A stretch of DNA of 64,000 nucleotides from Aggregatilinea lenta (GTDB lineage Bacteria > Chloroflexota > Anaerolineae > Aggregatilineales > Aggregatilineaceae), in NCBI RefSeq assembly GCF_003569045.1, contig NZ_BFCB01000003.1, positions 1,612,001 through 1,676,000 on the forward strand, written 5' to 3'. The translations under genes were made by a program, and so were the position numbers. The notes below the pieces were generated by a model. That model worked only from the letters and a program-made list of their open reading frames with translations, was not told the DNA's origin and made no database searches. Shown here piece by piece: positions 14,988 through 22,292 of this stretch. Each line of letters opens with the position of its first letter. Positions within the stretch are counted from its first letter, which is position 1.

Positions 14988-16844
14988 ATGACCGTACAGA
15001 TTCGACCGACACTCACTCTCAAGCAGGCCAAGCAGGACCTGACGATCATGCGCAGCTTCGGCTTGCGCGCCACCGATGAAACCGCCGCCGACGCCTTCCA
15101 GCACGCCCATCGCGAAGACTGGACCGAGCGCAACTTCCGCCGTAACGCCGCCCGCTTTGAGCAGAATCTGCCGAGCGCGAACCACCGCACGGCCGAGACA
15201 CTGCTGCGCCTCAAGCAGGTCGGCAGCACGCTGACCCGCTGGTTCACCCTGAGTGCCGAGGCTCAGGCCCACACGCTGCCCGACGTGCAGTTCGCGGCCC
15301 GCTTCGGTCACGACAAGCTGCGTTTTCCTGCGCAGGAAATCCTCAACCAGTGGTATCTATCCGGGCCGAACCAGTCGAAGGGCTGGGAGCGCTGGGAACA
15401 GGTGCCGGGCTACGAGGAGACCTGCGGCTACACGCTGGAACCGGACGATCCAGACTGTTTCATCGTCGAAGCTGGCAGCTACCTTCGCCTGACCGACGAA
15501 GAGACCGGCGAGGTCGACACCATCGGCTACGACTTCCTGCGCTCGATGTTCGACTGGGCCAACGATGACCTCACGACCGACCTGGAGGGCCCGTACACGC
15601 AGCCTGCGACTGAACGGGTCTATCGGGCGGGCAAGCTGATCGAGACGCGCGTTCTCGAGGCGCCTGAGGCCAACGCGCAGTGGCGTCAGGCCAACGACCG
15701 CATCAGCTACGCCGACGAGGACGAGGTAGGGCAGGAGGATCGCGGCTACGAGCCGCCCGGCTTCGGCAACCCCATCCCGATCCACTGGGACGCGGTGCAG
15801 ATGTTCCGCTCGCGCCATGAGGACGCGCTCACGCACCTGGTCGACGTCTACGTCCAGTTCACAGCGTTCAATCTGACAGACGACCTGCGGCTTGACATGG
15901 TGGCCCGCCTGGCGCCGCAGGAACGCTTCGCCCTGGCGCGCACGCTGGCCGGCGACATCCGGGCAAACATGTCGACCAAGTACGCGCGCTACCTGCGCAT
16001 CCTCAACAACCGCCTGACGCTGATGCGCCCGCACCTCCAGTACCGTGAGACGCGCATCCGCTACGCACGGCACAAGGCCCTGCGCGACAAGATCAGCGCG
16101 CGCTGGGCGCACGTGCGCGACTACGACGGCAACGTCGAGCGGCTGGTCGAGTTGTTCGGCATCGAGGCGTTTTTCGACGAGTGGGAGGACGAGCTGCTGG
16201 CCGCGACGTCCGGCGATCATCACTTCGTCACCAGCGAGCGCGACATCGAAGAGATGGCGGAGCGCGTGCTGGAGGAGTACATGCACGCGCCCGTGGCGCG
16301 TATCCCCGAAGCGCAGCTCCAGCAGATGTGGAGCGACCCGCAGACTCGGTCACAATTTCCTAGCCCGGAAAAAGTGAGGACCGAGAAGCGGGTCGGCTCA
16401 GTGTCGTTTTGGCTATACGACGACACGGATTATATCACACTCGCGCGTTTGCTCAAGCTCCAGGGCCTGGACCTGGGCGGGGCAGTGCACAGCCTGACGC
16501 CCTTCAAGAACCGCGCGGTCATGGACCACGTGCTGAACGGCGAGAATATCGTGCCCGCCTACAAGGCCGCGCACGCCGAGTACATGGCCGAGCGCGCCCT
16601 CCGTCACCCGAAGCAGGCCGCGCCGCAGACCACGTCGCGCAAGGTCGCACATCTGCTCGACTTCACGGACGGCATGTTCATCCTCGATGTGCCCGGTCGC
16701 CCGGCAAAAGCCCCGGCGGAAGCCGTCGAGAAGATGGGCATCTGCCTGACGGATGAGCACCTCGCCATCCTGACCAAGGCGCTCGCCGAACGGCCGGACA
16801 GCGCGCCCATCCGCCGCATCTGGCAGCGTATCACCAACGGGTAG
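14988..16844 (+). CDS. Large hypothetical protein, 618 aa
   Basis: The largest uncharacterised gene of the element. The first 60 residues (RPTLTLKQAKQDLTIMRS) are helical; residues 110-250 are acidic and aromatic-rich. A helical core (DVYVQFTAFNLTDDLRLD, RYLRILNNRLTLMRPHL) leads to the C-terminal half with LDFTDGMFILDVPGRP. No nucleotide-binding loop, nuclease motif or membrane segment is seen. Its own leader carries a GAGCC hairpin and GAGGAGATT before the ATG. Two palindromes lie in frame (15324-15339, 16356-16371), read FPAQE and FPSPEK. Confidence 0.8.
   Translation: MTVQIRPTLTLKQAKQDLTIMRSFGLRATDETAADAFQHAHREDWTERNFRRNAARFEQNLPSANHRTAETLLRLKQVGSTLTRWFTLSAEAQAHTLPDVQFAARFGHDKLRFPAQEILNQWYLSGPNQSKGWERWEQVPGYEETCGYTLEPDDPDCFIVEAGSYLRLTDEETGEVDTIGYDFLRSMFDWANDDLTTDLEGPYTQPATERVYRAGKLIETRVLEAPEANAQWRQANDRISYADEDEVGQEDRGYEPPGFGNPIPIHWDAVQMFRSRHEDALTHLVDVYVQFTAFNLTDDLRLDMVARLAPQERFALARTLAGDIRANMSTKYARYLRILNNRLTLMRPHLQYRETRIRYARHKALRDKISARWAHVRDYDGNVERLVELFGIEAFFDEWEDELLAATSGDHHFVTSERDIEEMAERVLEEYMHAPVARIPEAQLQQMWSDPQTRSQFPSPEKVRTEKRVGSVSFWLYDDTDYITLARLLKLQGLDLGGAVHSLTPFKNRAVMDHVLNGENIVPAYKAAHAEYMAERALRHPKQAAPQTTSRKVAHLLDFTDGMFILDVPGRPAKAPAEAVEKMGICLTDEHLAILTKALAERPDSAPIRRIWQRITNG
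15324..15339. repeat. Dispersed palindrome
   Basis: TTTCCTGCGCAGGAAA, perfect, in frame inside the 618-aa gene (FPAQE). Confidence 0.95.
16356..16371. repeat. Dispersed palindrome, variant centre
   Basis: TTTCCTAGCCCGGAAA, in frame inside the 618-aa gene (FPSPEK). Confidence 0.7.
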
Positions 16845-16894
16845 AGTAGGGGGGCCTCGTGCCCCCTGTGGTATACTTATCCCAGGAGGGATCT

Positions 16895-17221
16895 ATGCGC
16901 AACAGACTGCTTTTACTCCTTCTGCTCGGTGTCATCACCGGGGCAGCGGTGGCCCAGGTTGACCGGCTCAATCTGCGGCTCCAGTATCCCTTCGGGCGCC
17001 TGGCGCACCACGTCATGACCGCCCTGTGGCGCTTCATTCCCGAAGCGATCAAGGACACGCGTTGGTTCGATAACGCCTACGAGTGGACCTACAACGGCCG
17101 CTGGCGGTCACTTGAGCCCCAGACGCTGCCAGACTACGACTTCACCCTTGAGGACGTGCTCACCACGTTCCAGGCCAGCGCAGCCACTCAGGAGGCGTAC
17201 GATGCCGCCTTTGGCGCATAA
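16895..17221 (+). CDS. Secreted or membrane-attached protein, 108 aa
   Basis: The N-terminus MRNRLLLLLLLGVITGAAVA has a basic start, a leucine core and a likely signal peptidase site after AVA. The mature part is small and rich in Trp and Arg (FDNAYEWTYNGRW). AGGAGGG precedes ATG 16895. Overlaps the next gene. Export suggests a cell-envelope role. Confidence 0.7.
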   Translation: MRNRLLLLLLLGVITGAAVAQVDRLNLRLQYPFGRLAHHVMTALWRFIPEAIKDTRWFDNAYEWTYNGRWRSLEPQTLPDYDFTLEDVLTTFQASAATQEAYDAAFGA

Positions 17222-17588
17222 CGGGCGCTACTGGCGCACCGAAATCCACGAACGGGCGCTCCGCGATGCGGGGCGCTTTTTTATTCCCCGCGAGACCTTC
17301 GACGAGGTCGTGCGGCGCTTCCACGCGCTCGGAGACGAGCAAACGCACCACCGCAGCCAGGACGCAGACGTCGTGCAGATCGCGCGCCCGCTGGCCGCGC
17401 CGTGGACCGACAGTGTCTTCCGCGTCAAGTGGTACGACGACGACCTGTCCGCGCTGCGCGTGTTCTACGTCGTGTTCCGCGACGAGCCGGCAGGCAAACG
17501 CGGCACCCTCTGGCTGGTCGGCGTCACCGTGCGCAGTTCGGTCACGTACACTACCGAACTCGACCGCATCCTCGCCGATCTACTCTAA
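17202..17588 (+). CDS. Hypothetical protein, 128 aa
   Basis: Contains GRFFIPRETFDEVVRRFHAL and VFYVVFRDEPAGKR, mixed alpha/beta. GGAGG lies seven bases before ATG 17202. The last gene of this plus-strand block, ended by a strong terminator facing the minus-strand gene at 17801. No family is recognised. Confidence 0.7.
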   Translation: MPPLAHNGRYWRTEIHERALRDAGRFFIPRETFDEVVRRFHALGDEQTHHRSQDADVVQIARPLAAPWTDSVFRVKWYDDDLSALRVFYVVFRDEPAGKRGTLWLVGVTVRSSVTYTTELDRILADLL

Positions 17589-17596
17589 ACACGAAA

Positions 17597-17637
17597 CCGG
17601 GACGCTCCCATCTCGAGGGAGTGTCCCGGTTTTTTTG
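17597..17637 (+). terminator. Rho-independent terminator
   Basis: CCGGGACGCTCCC-loop-GGGAGTGTCCCGG followed by TTTTTTTG; separates convergent transcripts. Confidence 0.9.
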
Positions 17638-17800
17638 TGTTTCCAAGCCAATTGGGCGAGCGCTGACGCGCTCGAGACTGCACCCCCGCTGCGCGGGGAC
17701 CCCGACGCGACGGGGAGCGTCTCGCCTCCTCAAGCGTTTCAGACTGTCGCGTGAGCGACTGCGGGTATACCGGTTCGCAGGCCGCCGTCCGAGCGCAAAA

Positions 17801-18526
17801 TTACACGTCCTCGAACTCGCCTTCGATAATTTCCTGCGCAGGAAGTGCAGCCTCCAGGCGCTCTTCGGACCCCCTACCGGGGAGAGTCATGTTGCTGTCG
17901 ACGGTCGGATTGTTCACCGCCTCGTCTGCCAGCAGGTACTCCTCGGGCAGGGTGCCGTTGATGAGCGTGCCGATGTTGACCTGGGTCACGTTCACCACGC
18001 CCATCTCGCGGAAGAACTGCTCCAGCTCGTTGGTGTTCGAGGCTTTCGCGTGACTGGCCTGCACGTTTGCCAGCTCGTAGACTTTCTCGATCAGTCTGGC
18101 CTTGACCGTGGCCGGCGTCGTGCTGGCACGCAGCAGGCTCAGCATCTCCTGGGTCGCCAGTGTCACCGCGTCGACGATGGCCGCTTTCGCCACGTCAATG
18201 CGTGGGTCATGTCCGGCGCTGCCCAGTGGGAAGACCTGCTGGAAGAAGGGTGTGCGGTACAGCTCGTCCAGATCACGCACGGAGTAGGGGATGTCGAAGT
18301 GCCCCGCGACCTGGCGCGCGATCGCGGCACTGGTGTGATGGGCGTTGATGTCCATCAGCATCGGAATGACAAGCCGGCAGATATTTTCTTCTGTCGGCTC
18401 ACGTGGTATTTCGTCGTCCGGGAGGGTAGGTTGTGCCTCCGGCTCTGGAATTAAAGCAGCGTGCTGCTCCATCTGTTGCGCCCGTCGCCGCCGTTGGTTG
18501 CGAGGGGGGCCAGCTTGTCGTGGCAT
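17801..18526 (-). CDS. Isolated minus-strand protein, 241 aa, small-terminase-like layout
   Basis: Proline- and arginine-rich N-terminus, then a helix-turn-helix-like segment (HTSAAIARQVAGHF) followed by DELYRTPFFQQVFPLG and helices AIVDAVTLATQEMLSLLR and KARLIEKVYELANV. HTH plus oligomerisation helices is the general plan of small terminase subunits, and none is found beside terL. A transcription regulator is equally possible, since it is divergent from the 18.8 kb promoter. A palindrome lies at its C-terminal coding end (LPAQE). Confidence 0.55.
   Translation of the reverse strand: MPRQAGPPRNQRRRRAQQMEQHAALIPEPEAQPTLPDDEIPREPTEENICRLVIPMLMDINAHHTSAAIARQVAGHFDIPYSVRDLDELYRTPFFQQVFPLGSAGHDPRIDVAKAAIVDAVTLATQEMLSLLRASTTPATVKARLIEKVYELANVQASHAKASNTNELEQFFREMGVVNVTQVNIGTLINGTLPEEYLLADEAVNNPTVDSNMTLPGRGSEERLEAALPAQEIIEGEFEDV
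17830..17845. repeat. Dispersed palindrome
   Basis: TTTCCTGCGCAGGAAG, in frame in the 3' end of the 241-aa minus-strand gene. Confidence 0.9.
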
Positions 18527-18834
18527 GGGGACTCCCTATGTGGATGATCATACAAGCAGATTAAAAGCTACAAGCACTCTCTGGATTACTAGCACTTGGG
18601 CTCTTAAGATCCTGACAGATTGGTTTAAAACAATCTGAATCACAAGCATATATAGTATAAATACTATACGCGCGCGAGGGCGCTTGAGGATAGGAGTTGG
18701 AGACATACTGTGGACCTATTCATTATACCACAGCGGCTCCCGAAAATCCAGACTGAATTGTAAGTTAGCCCTTGACTCTATCGAGGCACTCTGGTACAAT
18801 GTACCCCGTCCCGAACAAATGTTCTGGAGGTATC
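18527..18834. promoter_or_regulatory. AT-rich divergent control region with inverted repeats
   Basis: The most AT-rich stretch of the element. It contains CAGATTG-N8-CAATCTG, TATAGTAT-AA-ATACTATA and CTGTGG...CCACAG. A strong plus-strand promoter (TTGACT 18772-18777, 17-bp spacer, TACAAT 18795-18800) is followed by an SOS-like box at 18813-18824. It could be an operator cluster or a replication origin; no gene is present. Confidence 0.6.
18772..18824 (+). promoter_or_regulatory. sigma70 promoter with downstream SOS-like box
   Basis: TTGACT-N17-TACAAT, then GAACAAATGTTC (perfect GAAC-N4-GTTC) at about +7, just before the GGAGG of the next gene. Confidence 0.75.
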
Positions 18835-19005
18835 GTGATCGGTCCACTGCTCATTGGCTTCTTCGCAGTCTCGTGGGTCCTCGGCAGTCTGATCACCGCG
18901 CTCTGGCGCCGTTTCGCTCGTCCCTCCCGGTCCACCTGGAGGGAGTGGGAGGAGTGGGATGATGTGGCGCTCGCCGAATCCACGTTCGAGGATCACTTCC
19001 ACTAA
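18835..19005 (+). CDS. Small membrane protein, 56 aa
   Basis: GTG start at 18835 with GGAGG four bases upstream. IGPLLIGFFAVSWVLGSLIT is a transmembrane helix, followed by a basic patch (RRFARPSRS) and an acidic tail. First gene downstream of the SOS-like promoter, so possibly damage-induced. Holin-like size, but only one membrane span. Confidence 0.65.
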   Translation: MIGPLLIGFFAVSWVLGSLITALWRRFARPSRSTWREWEEWDDVALAESTFEDHFH

Positions 19006-19118
19006 GCTCTTCTGAACACTCCCGGTCTTGCTTTGTGCCGTTGGCACGTCTGTAGCGTCAACGAAACCCAGTCTGTGGTCGCCTAGTCTGAGGTGTTCCA
19101 TGAACTAACGGGTAGAGT

Positions 19119-19168
19119 CCTTCCGAGCTTGACCGGAATCTGGGGTTCGACTCCCTCTCGGAAGGCCA
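19119..19168 (+). ncRNA. tRNA-like minihelix (acceptor + T-arm + CCA)
   Basis: CCTTCCGAG (19119-19127) pairs over nine bases with CTCGGAAGG (19157-19165), followed by CCA (19166-19168). Just inside the 3' strand is a T-arm, GGGG-TTCGACT-CCCT (19142-19156). D- and anticodon arms are absent; only a 14-base insert (19128-19141) lies between. A degenerate tRNA or an attachment-site relic is the alternative. Confidence 0.4.
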
Positions 19169-19202
19169 GCACGTCCTTCGCTCGTACACACCAGGAGGCA
19201 AC

Positions 19203-19517
19203 ATGTCCAAGAAATCCAACCAACCCATCGTAACACCCGAAGAGGCCATCCCGCCGGTGGAACAAGTGCCGCAGATGGCGACCCCGTCGATTCCGGAGTA
19301 CACCACTATCGCCGACGCCCAGGGCCTGATCGTCAAGCGCGCCCGCAAGGTCGTCCTGACCCGCGTCGTGAAGATGAACCACGCGTTCCTGTGCCACACC
19401 CGGGAGGGTGACGTGAAGGGGCGAGCGGGTGACTACCTGGCCTTCGACACAGGCGGATACGCCTACCCGATTCTGGCGAGCGAGTTCGCCGCGATGTACG
19501 AGATCGCCAGCGGGTAA
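19203..19517 (+). CDS. Hypothetical phage protein, 104 aa (GDYLAFD motif)
   Basis: A flexible N-terminus, then VVLTRVVKMNHAFLC and GRAGDYLAFDTGGYAYPIL. The GDYL...Y.I...F...Y layout is common in small phage proteins of unknown role. CAGGAGG before ATG. Its TAA abuts a palindrome. Confidence 0.7.
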   Translation: MSKKSNQPIVTPEEAIPPVEQVPQMATPSIPEYTTIADAQGLIVKRARKVVLTRVVKMNHAFLCHTREGDVKGRAGDYLAFDTGGYAYPILASEFAAMYEIASG

Positions 19518-19533
19518 TTTCCCGCGCAGGAAA
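19518..19533. repeat. Dispersed palindrome
   Basis: TTTCCCGCGCAGGAAA directly after a TAA stop. Confidence 0.9.
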
Positions 19534-20041
19534 TCTGGAGCCTGCGGGCTCCACAGGCGGGACACCGGCCGGCATGGTTTCATCCACGCCGGAGAGGGAC
19601 GGGTGCTTTAAGGCCCCCGACCGGGTTCAAAACCCGGGTCGCGCTCAAGGCCGTTGGCCTATCGTCTGACAACCCCCGACACAGGACATCCCCTCCCGAG
19701 CCCCTTCACCAGAGGCACCGGTGATCGAGGATCACTCGAACGAGAGCCAAACGACAACCAGAGTAAGGGAACCCTAATTCCCTATCCAGGAAACCAGGCT
19801 GGCTGAAAAGCTCGGGCGATCAAAATCCGATTAAAAAGTCGCAAACGGGGAGTTAATGTCGTCAATGTTTAGCTTATACAGACTTCATGAATAAAAGCAT
19901 AGAACACTTGTATTGCGATCTGGAAATGGTAAAATTCCGTGTCGTAAGGTTGACATGGAATTGAGTTAGTGCCCCATCATTAATTCTTTTCCCAGGGCGT
20001 AAGCCATCTCACCCTTACCTATCCTAATCAGTGGAGGATTC
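19534..20041. other. Gene-free leader of the ubiquitin-like operon
   Basis: About 500 bases without a gene. It contains a T-arm-like hairpin (CCGGG-TTCAAAA-CCCGG, near 19621-19637), a degenerate palindrome near 19776-19791 and an AT-rich second half (19840-19970) with TTGACA near 19950 but no well-spaced -10. GGAGG precedes the Ubl GTG start. Confidence 0.5.
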
Positions 20042-20404
20042 GTGACCGACGAACTCAACAACACCAATGCAGTGCCTGCCGACGACCAGATGCCCGCGAT
20101 GGAAGACCTGTGGGCCGTCGAAGACGAAGAAGAAGAGCAAGACACGCTCTTCGAAGACGAGTTCGAGACCGAAGCTATGGGCCCGACCGTGCGCGTGATG
20201 CTCGCCGGTCGCTCGCCGATTGACGTGCCGCTGCCCGGCGAAGGCCAGAGCATGACGGTCGCGACGGCACTGGACCGCGCCAACGTCGCGATTCGTGCGG
20301 GCGAACAGACTGTTTACGTCGACGGCGTGCAGGCTGGCATGGAGACCATGGTCGGCGTCGGCCAGACCATCATGCCGGTGGGTGCCGTCAAGGGCGGCAA
20401 GTAG
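20042..20404 (+). CDS. Ubiquitin-like (beta-grasp) modifier protein
   Basis: 120 residues: an acidic disordered N-terminus (1-45), then a ThiS/MoaD/ubiquitin-like beta-grasp domain. The order is strand VRVMLAG, strand IDVPLPG, helix VATALDRANV, strand QTVYVDG and a terminal strand ending AVKGGK. The Gly-Gly near the C-terminus (118-119) is the group that E1 enzymes adenylate; one Lys follows and may need trimming. GTG start with GGAGG. It is followed by E2-, JAB- and E1-like genes, which identify it as the likely conjugated protein. A sulfur-carrier role is less likely because no cofactor enzyme is nearby. Confidence 0.78.
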   Translation: MTDELNNTNAVPADDQMPAMEDLWAVEDEEEEQDTLFEDEFETEAMGPTVRVMLAGRSPIDVPLPGEGQSMTVATALDRANVAIRAGEQTVYVDGVQAGMETMVGVGQTIMPVGAVKGGK

Positions 20405-20433
20405 CCCCCTAGAAACCACGTAGGAAACCGCAA

Positions 20434-20458
20434 GGGAGGCCGCGCCGCCTCCCTTTTT
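20434..20458 (+). terminator. Intra-operon terminator-like hairpin fused to a palindrome
   Basis: GGGAGGC-CGC-GCCTCCC followed by TTTTT; the last Ts are the first arm of a dispersed palindrome. Could set an excess of Ubl over the enzymes by partial termination. Confidence 0.65.
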
Positions 20459-20471
20459 CCTGCACAGGAAA
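20456..20471. repeat. Dispersed palindrome
   Basis: TTTCCTGCACAGGAAA between Ubl and E2; its AGGA is the E2 ribosome-binding site. Confidence 0.9.
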
Positions 20472-20478
20472 AATCATC

Positions 20479-21258
20479 ATGGATAACTTGACCGGCAACG
20501 TCCTGGGGGGACTTGGGGCGTTCAAACCCAAGAAGGTCGTCCAGAAGCCTGCGGTGCAGGTGGACGTGGACGGCATCATCAAGATTGTGAAGCCTTATGT
20601 GCGCGATATGGTGGCCCGGGCGGACCGCGACATCGAAAGCACGAGCCGCGATGTCGAGTACGTGACGGGCGAACGCGCGCGTGTCGCTGCTCTTGAGCGT
20701 CTTCAGATCGCCAAGGCCCACAAGGCCGCGCTGAAGCAGCGCTGGGGCGCCGGCATCGACGCCTATCTCACCGGGTTGTTCTCGCTTAAGGACTACACCC
20801 ACATCTGGGCCGAAGAGCATCCCAAAGTACCGTTCCGCATCCCGGGCGTGCCGTACATCATCGGCCAGACGACCGAGGTCGAGTTCGAGATCGGGCCTTT
20901 CGACCGCGTCTCCAACGACCCGGTGGGCCAGGTTCGTCGCTACGACCCCGTTCCCGGACGCCGGGTTTCCGCCGGCCAGTATCGCATCATGATTCCGCTG
21001 GGCGGCGCCGTCGGCGACGTACACTGGGTGCCCATGCGGCAGCCCGATACGCTGTCTCGTCATCCGCATCATCACCTTGGAGGAGGAGTCCCACGCACAT
21101 GTTGGGGTACGTTCGCTGGTTACGTGACATCACTCGTGGCGAACGGCGAGTTCGTTCCGATGATTCGCCTGTGCGGGCAGTTCTGCCACGTGTACAACCC
21201 GGGCAGCCCGCTGATCCATCTGTCGAGCATCCCGTTCCTACGGCTCATCAACGAGTAA
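20479..21258 (+). CDS. E2-like ubiquitin-conjugating enzyme
   Basis: 259 residues. Residues 30-100 are helical with many charged residues. The E2-like fold follows: strands TEVEFEIGPFDR and QYRIMIPLGG, then RHPHHHLGGG (194-203) and TCWG with the candidate catalytic Cys208. This mirrors the HPN...C active-site layout of E2 enzymes, and an HPH...CWG signature is seen in bacterial E2-like families. The C-terminus has further cysteines (LCGQFCHVY) and a helix. It would take the Ubl from the E1 thioester. The N-terminal helices may bind substrate. The start follows the palindrome-borne AGGA. Confidence 0.78.
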   Translation: MDNLTGNVLGGLGAFKPKKVVQKPAVQVDVDGIIKIVKPYVRDMVARADRDIESTSRDVEYVTGERARVAALERLQIAKAHKAALKQRWGAGIDAYLTGLFSLKDYTHIWAEEHPKVPFRIPGVPYIIGQTTEVEFEIGPFDRVSNDPVGQVRRYDPVPGRRVSAGQYRIMIPLGGAVGDVHWVPMRQPDTLSRHPHHHLGGGVPRTCWGTFAGYVTSLVANGEFVPMIRLCGQFCHVYNPGSPLIHLSSIPFLRLINE

Positions 21259-21263
21259 GCCCG

Positions 21264-22286
21264 GTGACCACGACCTGGACTGATCCCAACGCCATGCGTA
21301 TCGACCTCTCGTCGACCGCCTATCGCAAGATGATGGCGGCCGTGGCGAGCACGCAGCTCGAGGTGTCAGGCTACGGGCGGGTGGCGGTCTACCACGAGGA
21401 GCGCGACCTGCGCGAGCCGCTCACCATGCGGCGCCTGAAGGCCATGCCCAAAGAGGGACCGTATGGGTTTGTGTTCCGTATCGAGGACGTGTGGCTGCTG
21501 GACATCGGGTCTGGCGCCGAGACGACCATCCAACCGCCGGTCGCCGCCAGGTGGCTGGCCGAGCGCGTCGCCGCTGGTGACAACCCTGAGCAGCTCAAGC
21601 TGTGGTGGCACCGCCACCCACTGACAGGCGGCTGGTCGGGGACCGATGAGCGCGCCATTCGCAAAACACCGATGGGGAACACAGGTGACCCGGAGGGGAT
21701 AGGCTGGATGGTCAGCATCGTCTGGTGCACCGCGACCAGTTGGAACGGCCGCTTCGACCAGCTCGCCAAGCCCGGACTCACCATCCACTGCCCAGTGACG
21801 ATTGAGTCCCAGCCTCAATTCGAGCCGACCATCCAGGCTGAGCTTAGCACGCTTTACGCCCAACACAAGCCGCGGCACATCATCACAGCGGTCAAGCCCC
21901 TCTTCGACGTGCAGCAGGCCGCGGAAGACGCGGCCATGATGCGGGAAGTCGCCGAAGAAATGGCGCTGCTCGATCACACGCTGGACCGGGCCCTGATGGC
22001 CCACGATTACGACCTGGCCGCTCAGATGATGACCGAGCAGTTTTGGGAAGCGCTAGCCGATATGGACTGGGGCGACATCGACGCTTACCAGCTCTGTCAG
22101 GAGCTGACCAGCGACCTCGGCGTGATCGTCTCCGGGTACGGCTTCGACGCCGAACGCATCCGCCGCCTTTTCGAGCGCACCTCATCCCGCTACGACATCG
22201 ACGTCGACGTCTTCTTCGACATCGCCTACGTGCTGTGGGGCCGCTTCGAACCTGCCAACCAACTACCGCTCTTCCGAGGAAGCTGA
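21264..22286 (+). CDS. JAB/JAMM metallopeptidase (deubiquitinase-like)
   Basis: The zinc site is complete: E33 in LEVSGYG, H116 and H118 in WWHRHPL, S125 and D128 in WSGTDE, the JAMM ExnHxHx10D signature. This peptidase domain fills residues 10-200. A C-terminal helical domain of about 140 residues (MREVAEEMALLDHTLD, WEALADMDWGDIDAYQL) is extra. It should trim the Ubl C-terminus or remove Ubl from targets. GTG at 21264, five bases after the E2 stop, is the likely start; ATG 21294 is the alternative. The gene is seven bases from the E1 gene. Confidence 0.88.
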   Translation: MTTTWTDPNAMRIDLSSTAYRKMMAAVASTQLEVSGYGRVAVYHEERDLREPLTMRRLKAMPKEGPYGFVFRIEDVWLLDIGSGAETTIQPPVAARWLAERVAAGDNPEQLKLWWHRHPLTGGWSGTDERAIRKTPMGNTGDPEGIGWMVSIVWCTATSWNGRFDQLAKPGLTIHCPVTIESQPQFEPTIQAELSTLYAQHKPRHIITAVKPLFDVQQAAEDAAMMREVAEEMALLDHTLDRALMAHDYDLAAQMMTEQFWEALADMDWGDIDAYQLCQELTSDLGVIVSGYGFDAERIRRLFERTSSRYDIDVDVFFDIAYVLWGRFEPANQLPLFRGS

Positions 22287-22292
22287 CATCAC

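Noticed and set aside
17402-18454. 350-codon plus-strand open frame across the terminator and opposite 17801-18526
   Set aside because: It runs through a strong terminator and changes composition midway; the minus-strand gene has the better start and protein-like composition.
19560-19660. Possible full tRNA around the T-arm-like hairpin with CTTTAAG (suppressor-like anticodon TTA)
   Set aside because: The acceptor strands do not pair, the anticodon stem has two mismatches and the D-loop would be 14 bases. Only the T-arm is convincing.
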